This document shows, in pieces, positions 16,944 through 25,292 of a DNA stretch of 46,807 nucleotides. Position 1 is the first letter of the stretch. Each line of letters begins with the position of its first letter. Source of the stretch: Myxococcota bacterium. GTDB lineage: Bacteria > Myxococcota_A > UBA9160 > UBA6930. The stretch spans positions 1 to 46,807 of the forward strand of contig JASJCN010000020.1 in NCBI GenBank assembly GCA_030065975.1, given 5' to 3'. A program made the translations under genes and the position numbers. The notes below the pieces were generated by a model, which saw only the letters and a list, made by a program, of their open reading frames with translations, was not told where the DNA came from and did no database searches.

Positions 16944-18025
16944 TCCGCGAGCCCCGGGCCCCTCGGAATCCACGCGGCGTCGGCGGCCTCGCACGCCTGC
17001 TCCCGGGCCGATACGATCCGGTCGTGGTGCGGCGAGAGCTCGCAAGCGGGGTCGGTGGCGGCCGCGTCTCCGACCAGGGCGAAGGCCTGGCAGCGGCAGC
17101 CTCCGAAGTCGCGCTCGCGCTCGGGGCAGCTCCGGCAGGGCTCCTGCATCCAGCCCTCGCCGCGGAACGCGTTCATGCCCGGTGCGTCGCGCCAGCAGGC
17201 CTCGACGGAGTGCTCGGTGACGTTCCAGAACGGAAGATCGAGCTCGCTGGCGCCGTGGCAGGGGAGGGCGCGTCCGTTCGGCGTCACGATCAGGTGACGC
17301 TGGCCCCAGCCCGCCGAGCACGCCTTGGGCCGCTTGCGGAAGTAGTCCGGGAGCACGAACAGGATCTCCGGGCGCAGGCTGCGCTGCGACTCCCGTTCCA
17401 CCACGCGGCGGGCCGACTCCAGCGCCTCCCGGCTCGGAAGGAGCGCGTCGCGATTGGTGAGCGCCCAGCCCAGGTACTGGGTGTTGGCGAGCTCCAGACG
17501 GTCGGCGTCGAGCTCGCGCGCCCGCTCGATGATCGCCCGGGTGTTCCCGAGGTTGCGTCGATGCAGCACCACGTTCAGGGTGAGGGGGAGGCCGAGCTCG
17601 CGGGTCGCGCGGCACAGCGCGAGCTTGCGCTCGAAGGAGGGCGTGCCGGCGATCGCGTCGCTCGCGTCGGCAAAGGCATCCTGGAGCGAGATCTGGACGC
17701 TCGCGAGCCCCCGCTTCGCGAGACCCCGCAGGCCCTCGGGGTCGAGCGGGTGAGCGGCGGTCACCAGGTGGGTGTAGAGCCCGGCGTCGTGGGCCAGCGC
17801 GACGATCTCCGGCAGGTCCGCCCGGGCCGAGGGCTCGCCGCCGGTCAGGCCGACGTGGACCGCGCCGAGCGAGCGGGACTCCCGGAAGACGCGCCCCCAG
17901 TCGTCGGCGGACAGGCGCTCGGGGAAGTCTCCGAGCCGGGTGGGATTGGAGCAGTAGGGGCAGCGAAGCGGGCAGCGGTAGGTGAGCTCGGCGACGAGGT
18001 TCCAGAGCCGAGGCGCGGGATTCAC
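16940..18025 (-). CDS. pqqE: PqqA peptide radical SAM cyclase PqqE
   Basis: A 361-residue radical SAM enzyme that crosslinks Glu and Tyr of the PqqA peptide, the first step in pyrroloquinoline quinone synthesis. The CxxxCxxC cluster motif is RCPLRCPYC near residue 20, and GLTGGEPSAR follows. The C-terminal SPASM domain carries CHGAS, EPCRSCPERERDFGGCRC and DPACEL, consistent with auxiliary Fe-S clusters. The GTG start at 18025 overlaps the pqqCD stop by 4 bases. The protein needs PqqD as peptide chaperone, supplied here by the fused pqqCD gene. No PqqA peptide gene is visible in the window. Confidence 0.95.
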   Translation of the reverse strand: MNPAPRLWNLVAELTYRCPLRCPYCSNPTRLGDFPERLSADDWGRVFRESRSLGAVHVGLTGGEPSARADLPEIVALAHDAGLYTHLVTAAHPLDPEGLRGLAKRGLASVQISLQDAFADASDAIAGTPSFERKLALCRATRELGLPLTLNVVLHRRNLGNTRAIIERARELDADRLELANTQYLGWALTNRDALLPSREALESARRVVERESQRSLRPEILFVLPDYFRKRPKACSAGWGQRHLIVTPNGRALPCHGASELDLPFWNVTEHSVEACWRDAPGMNAFRGEGWMQEPCRSCPERERDFGGCRCQAFALVGDAAATDPACELSPHHDRIVSAREQACEAADAAWIPRGPGLAE

Positions 18026-18963
18026 CCCAGCGGCTCCGGCTCGAGCATCCGCACGACGCCGAGACGCTCCATCTGCTCCAGGAACTCGAACACGTCGCGC
18101 TCGATGTGCTCCTCTTCGGGATGCGACGTGCGCAGGGCCGTGGCCACGTCGTCGGCCGTGCGCTCGCCGTCGCAGGCATCGAGGATCTCTCGCGCGCTGC
18201 TCCCGAGCCGGATCGCGCGCTCGGGCAGCACCAGCATGCCGTCCTCCTGCCAGCGGGCCGCCGGCGACAGGGCGGGGCGCCGCCCACCCCACTCGACGCC
18301 GTCGAGCAGGCTCCAGAGGATCTCGCACTTCTGCTCCAGGGCCTCGGCGGCACGCTGGCGGTCCTCTTCGCTCTGGGCGTGGGCGAGCACGTAGTCGAGG
18401 CCTTCCTGGGCGTCGCGCGGGGCCTGCTGGGTGCGGCTCCGGAAGTAGGCGAGGCCTTCGGGCGCGATCCAGGCGTAGTGCTTCTCGAAGGCGTCGGCCC
18501 GCGCGCCGAGGTAGGGGCCGGCGGCGATCTCGGTCAGCGAGCTCGCCACGCTCTCGAGCAGGTCGTGGCCCTCGACGAAGGAGACGTAGGCGTCGCAGGC
18601 ACGGCGCACGCCGGGCAGCACCTGGCGCAGGGAGGCGACCTCGTCGCGGTCGAGCCCCACGGCCTCGGCGAGGTCGAGCCAGAGTGCGAGGCCGCCCTCG
18701 TCGGGGCGCTCGCCGTCGTGGTCGTGGATGCGGCGGATCCAGCCGCGGCGGAAGGACGGATCCTCGGCCTTGGTCAGGATCAGGCCGTCCTTGATGGGGA
18801 TCCGCGTCTGGTAGTAGTACCGGTTGCGCACCCAGCGCTGGAGCTCCTCGCGCGTGAGCTCCCCCGCCTGCATGCGCAGGTTGAAGGGGTGCTTGTCGTG
18901 GTAGCGCTCGGCCAGGATCTCCCGGATCCGCGCCGAGAGCTCCGCTCCCGAACCCTGGCTCAA
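18022..18963 (-). CDS. pqqCD: PqqC-PqqD fusion (pyrroloquinoline-quinone synthase plus peptide chaperone)
   Basis: A 313-residue fusion. Residues about 1-220 form PqqC, the cofactorless oxidase that makes the last ring closure: YHDKHPFNLRMQAGEL, RNRYYYQTRIPIKD, IRRIHDHDG and RTQQAPRDAQEGLDYV are conserved-type segments. Residues about 225-313 are PqqD, the PqqA-binding chaperone, with REILDACDGERTADDVATAL. PqqC-PqqD fusions are known from Methylobacterium. The TTG start at 18963 overlaps the pqqB stop (TTGA). A covalent link keeps the chaperone at equal dose with the synthase. Confidence 0.94.
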   Translation of the reverse strand: MSQGSGAELSARIREILAERYHDKHPFNLRMQAGELTREELQRWVRNRYYYQTRIPIKDGLILTKAEDPSFRRGWIRRIHDHDGERPDEGGLALWLDLAEAVGLDRDEVASLRQVLPGVRRACDAYVSFVEGHDLLESVASSLTEIAAGPYLGARADAFEKHYAWIAPEGLAYFRSRTQQAPRDAQEGLDYVLAHAQSEEDRQRAAEALEQKCEILWSLLDGVEWGGRRPALSPAARWQEDGMLVLPERAIRLGSSAREILDACDGERTADDVATALRTSHPEEEHIERDVFEFLEQMERLGVVRMLEPEPLG

Positions 18964-19853
18964 AGCTCGAGCTCCATGCCGTCCATGGCGATCGTGATCC
19001 CGGCCTGCCGGACGCGCGCGGCCTCGGGAGAGTCCGCATCCAGGATCGGATTGGTGTTGTTGATGTGGATGTAGACGGTCCGCCCGGGCATCCCTTCGAG
19101 AAGCTCCAGGCTCCCGCCCTCCCCCGTGATCGGGACGTGTCCCATCGTGAAGGCGTCGGGGGCGCCCGGCCGCATGGAGAGGAGCTCGGTCGCGGTCCAG
19201 AAGGTGCCGTCCACGAAGCGCAGGTCGGCGTGGCGAAGCTCGGCCAGCGTGGCCTCGTCGAGCTGCTGGATCCCCGGGGCGTACACCAGTCGGCGTCCGC
19301 TCCGCGTGTCCGTCACCCGCAACCCGACCGTAGCCTCGGCGTGGTTCTTGGCCACGTCCTTCAGGTAGGTGGGCACCTTGCCGGGCAGAGGGAAGAACTT
19401 CGCCTCCAGGTGTCCGGCGCGGTCGAGTGCGAATCCCTCGACCAGGCCCGCGGTGCTCCACGCCGGCGCGATCAGGCGGAAGGCGGCGTTGTGGGGCAGC
19501 ACGGCGTCGCGCGCCCAGGGCGTCGAGACGACCCGGTAGGGGAGCGACTCGCGCAGGATCAAGAGGCCGATGGTGTGGTCGAGGTCGACGTTGGTGATCG
19601 CCACCGTGTCGAGGGGGATGTCCCGGGTGCCGGGCAGCGGGTGCAGCCCCGGGAAGTCGGCCAGCTGCTGGCGGATGTCCGGGCTCGCGTTCACCAGCGA
19701 CCAGCGGCCGTCCCCGGCGGAGAGTGCGATCGAGGGCTGGGTGCGCGGAGGCACGCTCGGGTCCGCGTTGCGCGCGCGCGCGGAGTAGGTCCCGCCGCAG
19801 TTCCACTGGGGCAGGCCGCCGCCCGCCGCCGAGCCGAGCACACGGATCTTCAC
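18960..19853 (-). CDS. pqqB: PQQ biosynthesis protein PqqB (metallo-beta-lactamase fold)
   Basis: A 297-residue iron- or zinc-dependent hydroxylase-type protein of PQQ synthesis, acting on the tyrosine of the crosslinked PqqA. It opens KIRVLGSAAGGGLPQWNC, the family signature. TNVDLDHTIGLLILRE is the modified MBL motif, and VDGTFW and IHINNTNPIL follow. The GTG start at 19853 overlaps the ileS stop by four bases. PqqB activity precedes the PqqC reaction. It leads the PQQ part of the operon. Confidence 0.94.
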   Translation of the reverse strand: MKIRVLGSAAGGGLPQWNCGGTYSARARNADPSVPPRTQPSIALSAGDGRWSLVNASPDIRQQLADFPGLHPLPGTRDIPLDTVAITNVDLDHTIGLLILRESLPYRVVSTPWARDAVLPHNAAFRLIAPAWSTAGLVEGFALDRAGHLEAKFFPLPGKVPTYLKDVAKNHAEATVGLRVTDTRSGRRLVYAPGIQQLDEATLAELRHADLRFVDGTFWTATELLSMRPGAPDAFTMGHVPITGEGGSLELLEGMPGRTVYIHINNTNPILDADSPEAARVRQAGITIAMDGMELEL

Positions 19854-22800
19854 GCGGCCTTTGCCTTCTGCAGCGCGACCTCGACGTCGTGGCTCCCGAC
19901 CCGCGTCGTCTGCCGGAAGACGTCCTCGCCCAGCAGGCCCTCGTCGAGGTCGATGCGCTCGGCGAGGGTGGCCTCGGCCACGGACTCGCGGAAGTCGGAG
20001 ACGGCGGCGCGCAGCTCGTCGGGCAGCTTGAGCGAGAGGACGATCGGATCCGAGACGTTCAGCTCGGCGTCGCGTCGGCATTGCTGCACCGCCCGGATCA
20101 CGTCGCGGGCGAGCCCCTCGCGCACGAGCTTCTCGGTCAGCTCGAAGTCGAGCACGAGGACCGTGTCGCCGGAGGGCAGCGCATGGCAGGCGAGGTCGCC
20201 CTTGGGCACGAGCTTGAGCTCGTACTCGCCCTCCTCGAGGCGATGGCCCGCCACCTCGACGCCGTCGCCGTCCCGCTTCCACTGGCCCTGCTTCGAGGCG
20301 GCGATCACCTCCTTGGTGTCCTTGCCGAGGCGCGGGCCGAGCGCACGGGCGTTGACCTGCAGCCGGAAGTCCGCGAAGTCGGTGATCTCCGGCGAGAGGC
20401 GCACCTCCTTCACGTTGACCTCGTCCTCGATCAGATCGACGTAGGGCACCAGCCGGTTCATCTCGGCGCCGGCGATGGTGAGGCTCGCGAGGGGCTGCCG
20501 CACCCGCACCTTCTCGCCGCGCCGCATGGCGAACGCGGCCGAGCAGATCTCGCGGACCCGGTCCATGTCGGCGACGAGCTCCGCGTCCTGGGGCAACGCC
20601 TCGGCATCCGGCCAGTCGCGCAGGTGCACGCTCTCGCCGCCGCAGAGGCCCTGGTGGATCTCGTCGGTGGTGAGGGGGAGCAGGGGCGCCGCCACCCGGC
20701 AGGCGGTGGTGAGCGCCGTGTAGAGGGTGTCGTAGGCCGCCTGCTTGTCGGCATCCTGCTCGCTCTTCCAGAAGCGCGGGCGGCTGCGGCGGATGTACCA
20801 GTTGTTGAGCGCGTCGAGGAAGGCGAGGAAGGCCTGGCAGGCGCCGGCGATGTCGTAGGCGTCCATCGCCTCGGTGGCGCGATCGACCAGCTCGCGGGTC
20901 TTGGCGAGCACGTAGCGATCCAGCACGCCCGAGGCCTCGCGGGTCTCGCTCGCCACGACGCCGTCGGCGTTCGCGTAGAGCGAGAAGAAGTACCACGCGC
21001 TCCACAACGGGTTCAGCACGTTGCGCACGACGTCGCCGATGGGCTTCCCGTCGATCTCGATCTTGAGGTCGCCGCCCTTGAGCAGCGGCGAGGCCACCAG
21101 GTACCAGCGCAGGGCGTCCGAGCCGTGGGTCTTGAAGACCTCCGTGGGTTCCGGGTAGTTGCGCAGGCGCTTCGAGAGCTTCTTTCCGTCCTCGGCCATG
21201 GCCACGCCGTGGCAGATGCAGTTGAGGAAGGGCGGACGGTCGAAGAGCGCCGTCGACAGCACCATCATGTTGTAGAACCAGCCCCGGGTCTGGGCCACGT
21301 ACTCGACGATGAAGTCGGCCGGGAAGTGCTCCTCGAACCACTCGCGCTTCTCGAAGGGGTAGTGGTTCTGGGCGTAGAACATCGAGCCCGACTCGAACCA
21401 GCAGTCGAGCACGTCGGGGATGCGACGCATCATGGCCTTGCCGCTCGGATCGTCCGGGTTCGGGCGCACGAGCTCGTCGATGGCCGGGCGATGCAGGTCG
21501 TCGGGACGCACGCCGAAGTCGCGCTCGAGCTCGTCGAGGCTCCCGTACACGTCCATGCGCGGGAACTTCGGATCGTCGCTCTTCCACACCGGGATCGGGG
21601 CGCCCCAGAAGCGGTTCCGGCTGATGGACCAGTCGCGCGCGCCGGCCAGCCAGTTGCCGAAGATGCCGTCCTTCACGTGGCCGGGGATCCAGTTGATCTG
21701 CTGGTTCAGCTCGACCATCCGCTCGCGGATGTCCGTCACCTTCACGTACCAGGAGTTCATCGCCCGGTAGATCAGCGGCTCGTCCGTGCGCCAGCAGTGG
21801 GGATAGTTGTGCACGTAGGACTCGTGGCGCAGCACGGCGCCGCGCGCCTTCAGGTCCTGGATGATGGGCTTGTTGGCGTCGAAGACGTGCTGGCCGGCGT
21901 AGTCGACCACCTCGGCGGTGAAGTTGCCGGCGTCGTCCACGGGTACGACCTCCGGGATCCCCTCGGCCCGGCAGACGTCCATGTCGTCCTCGCCGAAGCC
22001 CGGCGCCATGTGCACGACGCCCGTTCCCTCCTCGACGTCGACGAACTCGGCGCCCACGATCCGGAAGGCCTTCTCCACGTCGGAGAAGTAGGGGAAGAGC
22101 GGCTCGTAGCGGCGCCCGACGAGGTCGCGGCCCTTGCGCATGCCCACGGGCTCGTAGCCCTCGAGCTCCGACTCGTACTTGGGCACCAGCGCTGCGCCGA
22201 GGATCAGCCGCTCGCCGTTGCCCTCGAGGATCGCGTAGTCGATCTCCGGGCCGACGGCGAGAGCCAGGTTGGAAGGCAGGGTCCAGGGCGTGGTCGTCCA
22301 GGCCAGCACCCGGGTCGGCGGCTCGCCGCTCTCGGGCACGAGCTCGAAGCGCACGGTGATCGCCGGGTCGGTGCGCTCGCGGTAGGAGTCGTCGAGGCGC
22401 GTCTCGAAGTTCGAGAGCGGCGTCTGGGCGGCCCACGAGTAGGGCATCACCCGGAAGCTCTCGTAGAGCAGTCCCTTCTCGTGGAGGGTCTTGAAGCCCC
22501 ACAGGATGCTCTCCATGTAGGAGAGGTCCATGGTCTTGTAGTCGTTCTTGAAGTCGACCCAGCGGGCCGAGCGGTGCACGATCTCCTGCCACTGCTCGGT
22601 GTAGTTGTAGACGGACTTCCGGCAGTAGTCGTTGAAGCGATCGATGCCGTACTCGATGATCGCGGCCCGGCCGGAGACGCCGAGCTCCTTCTCCGTCTCC
22701 ATCTCGGCGGGGAGCCCGTGGCAGTCCCAGCCGAAGCGCCGCTCCACGCGGTGGCCGCGCATGGTCTGGTAGCGCGGGACGATGTCCTTCACGTAGCCCG

Positions 22801-22996
22801 TCAGCAGGTGCCCGAAGTGGGGCATGCCGTTGGCGAAGGGAGGGCCGTCGTAGAAGACGTACTCCTCGGGCCCCTCGGGCCGGGCCTCGACGGAGCGCCG
22901 GAAGGTGCCGTCCTTGCGCCAGCGCGCGAGGACCCGCTCCTCGACCTCGGGATAGCTCGGCTGGGCCGGGACAAGGGGGTAGTGCTGCTCGCTCAT
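19850..22996 (-). CDS. ileS: Isoleucyl-tRNA synthetase, eukaryote-like (type 2)
   Basis: A 1048-residue class I synthetase charging tRNA-Ile. The HIGH motif is seen as PHFGH in FANGMPHFGHLLTG and the KMSKS equivalent as GKKLSKRLRNYP. Between them lies the large editing domain (TTPWTLPSNLAL). The motif forms and the length resemble the IleS2/eukaryotic type, linked in other bacteria to mupirocin resistance; this is a family inference. Start chosen at ATG 22996; an in-frame GTG at 23035 with AAAGGAG six bases upstream is a serious alternative and adds 13 residues. It heads the PQQ operon, overlapping pqqB by four bases, an unusual arrangement. Confidence 0.95.
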   Translation of the reverse strand: MSEQHYPLVPAQPSYPEVEERVLARWRKDGTFRRSVEARPEGPEEYVFYDGPPFANGMPHFGHLLTGYVKDIVPRYQTMRGHRVERRFGWDCHGLPAEMETEKELGVSGRAAIIEYGIDRFNDYCRKSVYNYTEQWQEIVHRSARWVDFKNDYKTMDLSYMESILWGFKTLHEKGLLYESFRVMPYSWAAQTPLSNFETRLDDSYRERTDPAITVRFELVPESGEPPTRVLAWTTTPWTLPSNLALAVGPEIDYAILEGNGERLILGAALVPKYESELEGYEPVGMRKGRDLVGRRYEPLFPYFSDVEKAFRIVGAEFVDVEEGTGVVHMAPGFGEDDMDVCRAEGIPEVVPVDDAGNFTAEVVDYAGQHVFDANKPIIQDLKARGAVLRHESYVHNYPHCWRTDEPLIYRAMNSWYVKVTDIRERMVELNQQINWIPGHVKDGIFGNWLAGARDWSISRNRFWGAPIPVWKSDDPKFPRMDVYGSLDELERDFGVRPDDLHRPAIDELVRPNPDDPSGKAMMRRIPDVLDCWFESGSMFYAQNHYPFEKREWFEEHFPADFIVEYVAQTRGWFYNMMVLSTALFDRPPFLNCICHGVAMAEDGKKLSKRLRNYPEPTEVFKTHGSDALRWYLVASPLLKGGDLKIEIDGKPIGDVVRNVLNPLWSAWYFFSLYANADGVVASETREASGVLDRYVLAKTRELVDRATEAMDAYDIAGACQAFLAFLDALNNWYIRRSRPRFWKSEQDADKQAAYDTLYTALTTACRVAAPLLPLTTDEIHQGLCGGESVHLRDWPDAEALPQDAELVADMDRVREICSAAFAMRRGEKVRVRQPLASLTIAGAEMNRLVPYVDLIEDEVNVKEVRLSPEITDFADFRLQVNARALGPRLGKDTKEVIAASKQGQWKRDGDGVEVAGHRLEEGEYELKLVPKGDLACHALPSGDTVLVLDFELTEKLVREGLARDVIRAVQQCRRDAELNVSDPIVLSLKLPDELRAAVSDFRESVAEATLAERIDLDEGLLGEDVFRQTTRVGSHDVEVALQKAKAA

Positions 22997-23048
22997 GCCT
23001 GGGTTGGATAGCCGGTCGAGGGGTCCCTCGCCCACGCAAAGCTCCTTT

Positions 23049-23068
23049 CCGCCCGGAGCGCCGGGCGG
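23049..23068 (-). promoter_or_regulatory. Hairpin next to the ileS ribosome binding site
   Basis: CCGCCCGG and CCGGGCGG form an 8-bp perfect stem with an AGCG loop, directly upstream of the AAAGGAG site used by the GTG at 23035. It could modulate ileS-pqq translation. On the plus strand a C/T run follows but no gene runs into it. Confidence 0.35.
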
Positions 23069-23099
23069 GCAAACCCCCTTTTCTCGCGAGACCTTGCGC

Positions 23100-23163
23100 G
23101 CCTGCCGGCAGGCCGGGATCCTGCTCGGGCCGACCCGCCCCGGAATCGGCCCCGCGGGGCCGA
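23100..23163. repeat. Two perfect palindromes in the ileS/kinase-like divergent spacer
   Basis: GCCTGCCGGCAGGC (23100-23113, 14 bp) and TCGGCCCCGCGGGGCCGA (23146-23163, 18 bp) are perfect palindromes. The second ends 20 bases before the GTG of the plus-strand gene. They may be binding sites of a dimeric regulator or cruciform elements; the base composition makes some GC palindromes expected. Confidence 0.4.
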
Positions 23164-23182
23164 AGGCGCGACGCACCCAATC

Positions 23183-24106
23183 GTGAGCGACTCCCGACTC
23201 CGCCGAATCCGCCGGGCGCGGCCCTTCGAAGACCGCCTGGACATCGCCCGGATCGAACCCGCCTCCGGTGACGCCGCCCACAGCGGGACGGCCTTCTTCG
23301 CTCCCGGACTCGCTCCTGCCGACTCCGACGGGCAGGGGGTCCGCTACAAGCTCCGCGATTGCCGAAACCCGATCCGCGCGGCGCGGCTCGCCCACTGGAT
23401 CGCCTTGCTCCCCGAGGTCGTGCCCGCCCTGGTGGCGCGCCAGGGCCGCTACCTGCTGCTCGAGGCGGTGGACGACTTCCGGCCGATCACGCGGGTGGAG
23501 CTGGTTCTCCGGGCCTCCGCCATGGGCGCCATCGGGGCGCGGGTGCACGCGGCCGGCCGCGCCAGGACCGCCCGCGACCGGGCCGAGCGCGCGCTCCTCG
23601 CGCGCATCGCCCTGCGCCGCTTCCGCCGCGAGCTCGGCCTCCTCGTCTCCCGCGGCGCGCTCACCCCTGCGCTTCGGGACGGCGCCCTGCGCAAGTTCGA
23701 GGCGCATCACCGGAGCTTCGGGCTGCCAATGGCCCTCGAGCTCGACGACATCCACAAGGGCAACTGGATGATGCGCGAGTCGGACGAAGCCCTGCGCTAC
23801 GTGGACGAGGAGGGCCTGGGTCTGCGGCCCAAGGGCATGGGCCTCGCGAGCCTGCTCAAGACGGCGACGCGCTTGCAGACCTGGCGCCTCTACAAGCGCG
23901 GCTACGCCGAGGTCGCCGACGACGCCTTCCTCACCATGCCCTACACCGAGTACCTGCTGCTGATCGACACGGTGCGCCGGGTGGCCCACAAGGTCCGCAC
24001 CGACTCCCGCATCGAGAAGCTCCCGACGGAGCTCTCGCACCTCCGCGCCCTGGCGGAGACGCCGGAGGTCAACCTCTCTTGGCGTTTCCCCAAAGGAGAC
24101 AACTAG
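23183..24106 (+). CDS. Unrecognised protein with aminoglycoside-phosphotransferase-like kinase motifs
   Basis: A 307-residue basic protein I cannot assign to a named family. The segment ELDDIHKGNWMM, near residue 190, looks like the catalytic loop of APH/choline-kinase-type folds (D-x-H-x-x-N), and RYVDEEGLGL 20 residues later resembles the following metal-binding Asp motif. An earlier RYKLRDCRNPIRAARL and a LLLEAVDDFRPI hinge-like piece also fit the N-lobe of a small-molecule kinase, with the arginine-rich middle (residues 125-160) as helices. So a phosphotransferase is plausible, substrate unknown; lipopolysaccharide-kinase-like or antibiotic-kinase-like are both possible. It starts with GTG, is divergent from ileS, and converges on a DUF2855 gene with a shared CTAG. 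Confidence 0.7.
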   Translation: MSDSRLRRIRRARPFEDRLDIARIEPASGDAAHSGTAFFAPGLAPADSDGQGVRYKLRDCRNPIRAARLAHWIALLPEVVPALVARQGRYLLLEAVDDFRPITRVELVLRASAMGAIGARVHAAGRARTARDRAERALLARIALRRFRRELGLLVSRGALTPALRDGALRKFEAHHRSFGLPMALELDDIHKGNWMMRESDEALRYVDEEGLGLRPKGMGLASLLKTATRLQTWRLYKRGYAEVADDAFLTMPYTEYLLLIDTVRRVAHKVRTDSRIEKLPTELSHLRALAETPEVNLSWRFPKGDN

Positions 24107-25194
24107 CGCTGGAGGCGGACCAGCAGCCCCTCCTCCGGGCGCAGGTCGCCGCGGAGCGCCTCGGCGTAGGCGGCCTCGAGGGCGTCCGGCCCCTCACCGA
24201 CGCGCAGCTTGGTGTGGCCGGCGACGAAGTCGGCGAAGTCGCGCCAGGCGGCGGCGAACTCTGCGTGGTAGGCGTCGCGACCGATCTCGGCGGCGCGCTG
24301 CTCGGCCACGTCGGGGATGAAGAAGAACTCCGGCGCCGGGCCGGGGAGGGCGGCCGGCGGCGAGGCGTCGCGATGGGTCGCCCCCACGAGGGTGCTCTGC
24401 CTGAGCTCGTCGCCCAGGGTCTCGTGCACCAGAGCCGCGATGCGACGGTTGCCCGCCATGTCGATGAACGCCGCGGGGCCTCGCAGGCCATCCGCGCCCA
24501 GCTCGTCGTAGGTGACGACCTCGTCGTAGCAGCCGAGCCCCTCGACGAATCCGCGGTTGGCGGGCGAGGTGAGGCCGACCACGCTCGGATGGCTCGCGCG
24601 CTGCGCCATGGCGTGGGCGAACGAGATCGACGTCTTGCTCGAGGCGCTCGTCACGTACACGCGCTCGGCCCCGTGGTCGCCGCTGGCCTCGTAGGTCGCG
24701 GCCAGCATCCAGCCCGTCATGAAGAGCGGCCAGTAGATGGGCTGCAGGTCGGCCCGGGACGCGTCGTAGAGCGGGTCGCCGCCGCAGCGGTAGTAGCGGT
24801 TGTACCAGGGATGGAGCGCGCTCCGGTGGGCGCTCGCGTCGTGGAAGTGGGAGGCCTCGACGTCCGCCGCCTTCACGACGAGCAGGCTCGACATGGGCAG
24901 GAAGCCGAAGAGGGTCTCGCCCACCTCGATCGCGTCCGACTCCGAGCGTACGACCTCGGCGAAGCCCCAGACGGGCAGATGCCCGCGGCTCTCCTCCTCG
25001 CAGGGGAAGTAGTTCCAGTAGCCGAGGGGTGCGCCGAAGGCGCCGTACGTGATGTTGTTCGCCGTGAGTCCGAAGGTGCGGACGGCGAGGAGGAGCTCGT
25101 CGGCTCCGAGCGCGATGCTCTCCCGCTCCGGTGCGGGATCCCGGCGGGTCTGCTCGAGCTTCGCCTTGTCGATGGTGAAGTCCACGTCGGTCAT
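24103..25194 (-). CDS. DUF2855 family protein (MDR-like fold)
   Basis: A 363-residue protein matching the DUF2855 type: an N-terminal GroES-like part (RTFGLTANNITYGAFGAP, WGFAEVVRSES, GETLFGFLPMSS) followed by a Rossmann-like part with RVYVTSASSKTSISFAHAM and VVGLTSPANR. These resemble medium-chain dehydrogenases but lack a clear zinc site and the usual GxGxxG. Its role is not known; a reductase of a hydrophobic substrate is a guess. The ATG at 25194 has a GGGAGG site. A tandem 13-base repeat lies just upstream. Confidence 0.85.
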   Translation of the reverse strand: MTDVDFTIDKAKLEQTRRDPAPERESIALGADELLLAVRTFGLTANNITYGAFGAPLGYWNYFPCEEESRGHLPVWGFAEVVRSESDAIEVGETLFGFLPMSSLLVVKAADVEASHFHDASAHRSALHPWYNRYYRCGGDPLYDASRADLQPIYWPLFMTGWMLAATYEASGDHGAERVYVTSASSKTSISFAHAMAQRASHPSVVGLTSPANRGFVEGLGCYDEVVTYDELGADGLRGPAAFIDMAGNRRIAALVHETLGDELRQSTLVGATHRDASPPAALPGPAPEFFFIPDVAEQRAAEIGRDAYHAEFAAAWRDFADFVAGHTKLRVGEGPDALEAAYAEALRGDLRPEEGLLVRLQR

Positions 25195-25204
25195 GTCGTC
25201 CTCC

Positions 25205-25233
25205 CTCGGCCGGCAGGTGTCTCGGCCGGCAGG
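25205..25233. repeat. Direct repeat upstream of DUF2855 gene
   Basis: CTCGGCCGGCAGG occurs at 25205-25217 and again at 25221-25233, spaced 16 bases start to start. It sits in the divergent spacer between the DUF2855 gene and the alcohol dehydrogenase, about 10 bases beyond the first gene's start. It could be two adjacent operator copies or a small tandem duplication. Confidence 0.4.
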
Positions 25234-25292
25234 GTGCCACGCTCGGCCCCGGGTTGCCGCCCGGGCTAGAGTTCCGGTCGAGGAGAGCGACG

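Noticed and set aside
19724-23011. A 1095-codon open frame antisense to ileS
   Set aside because: No protein-family motif; shadow of a GC-rich gene with strong third-position bias.
22997-23182. Search for pqqA upstream of ileS
   Set aside because: Short frames here are Arg-rich and lack the Glu-xxx-Tyr core of PqqA; I do not call one.
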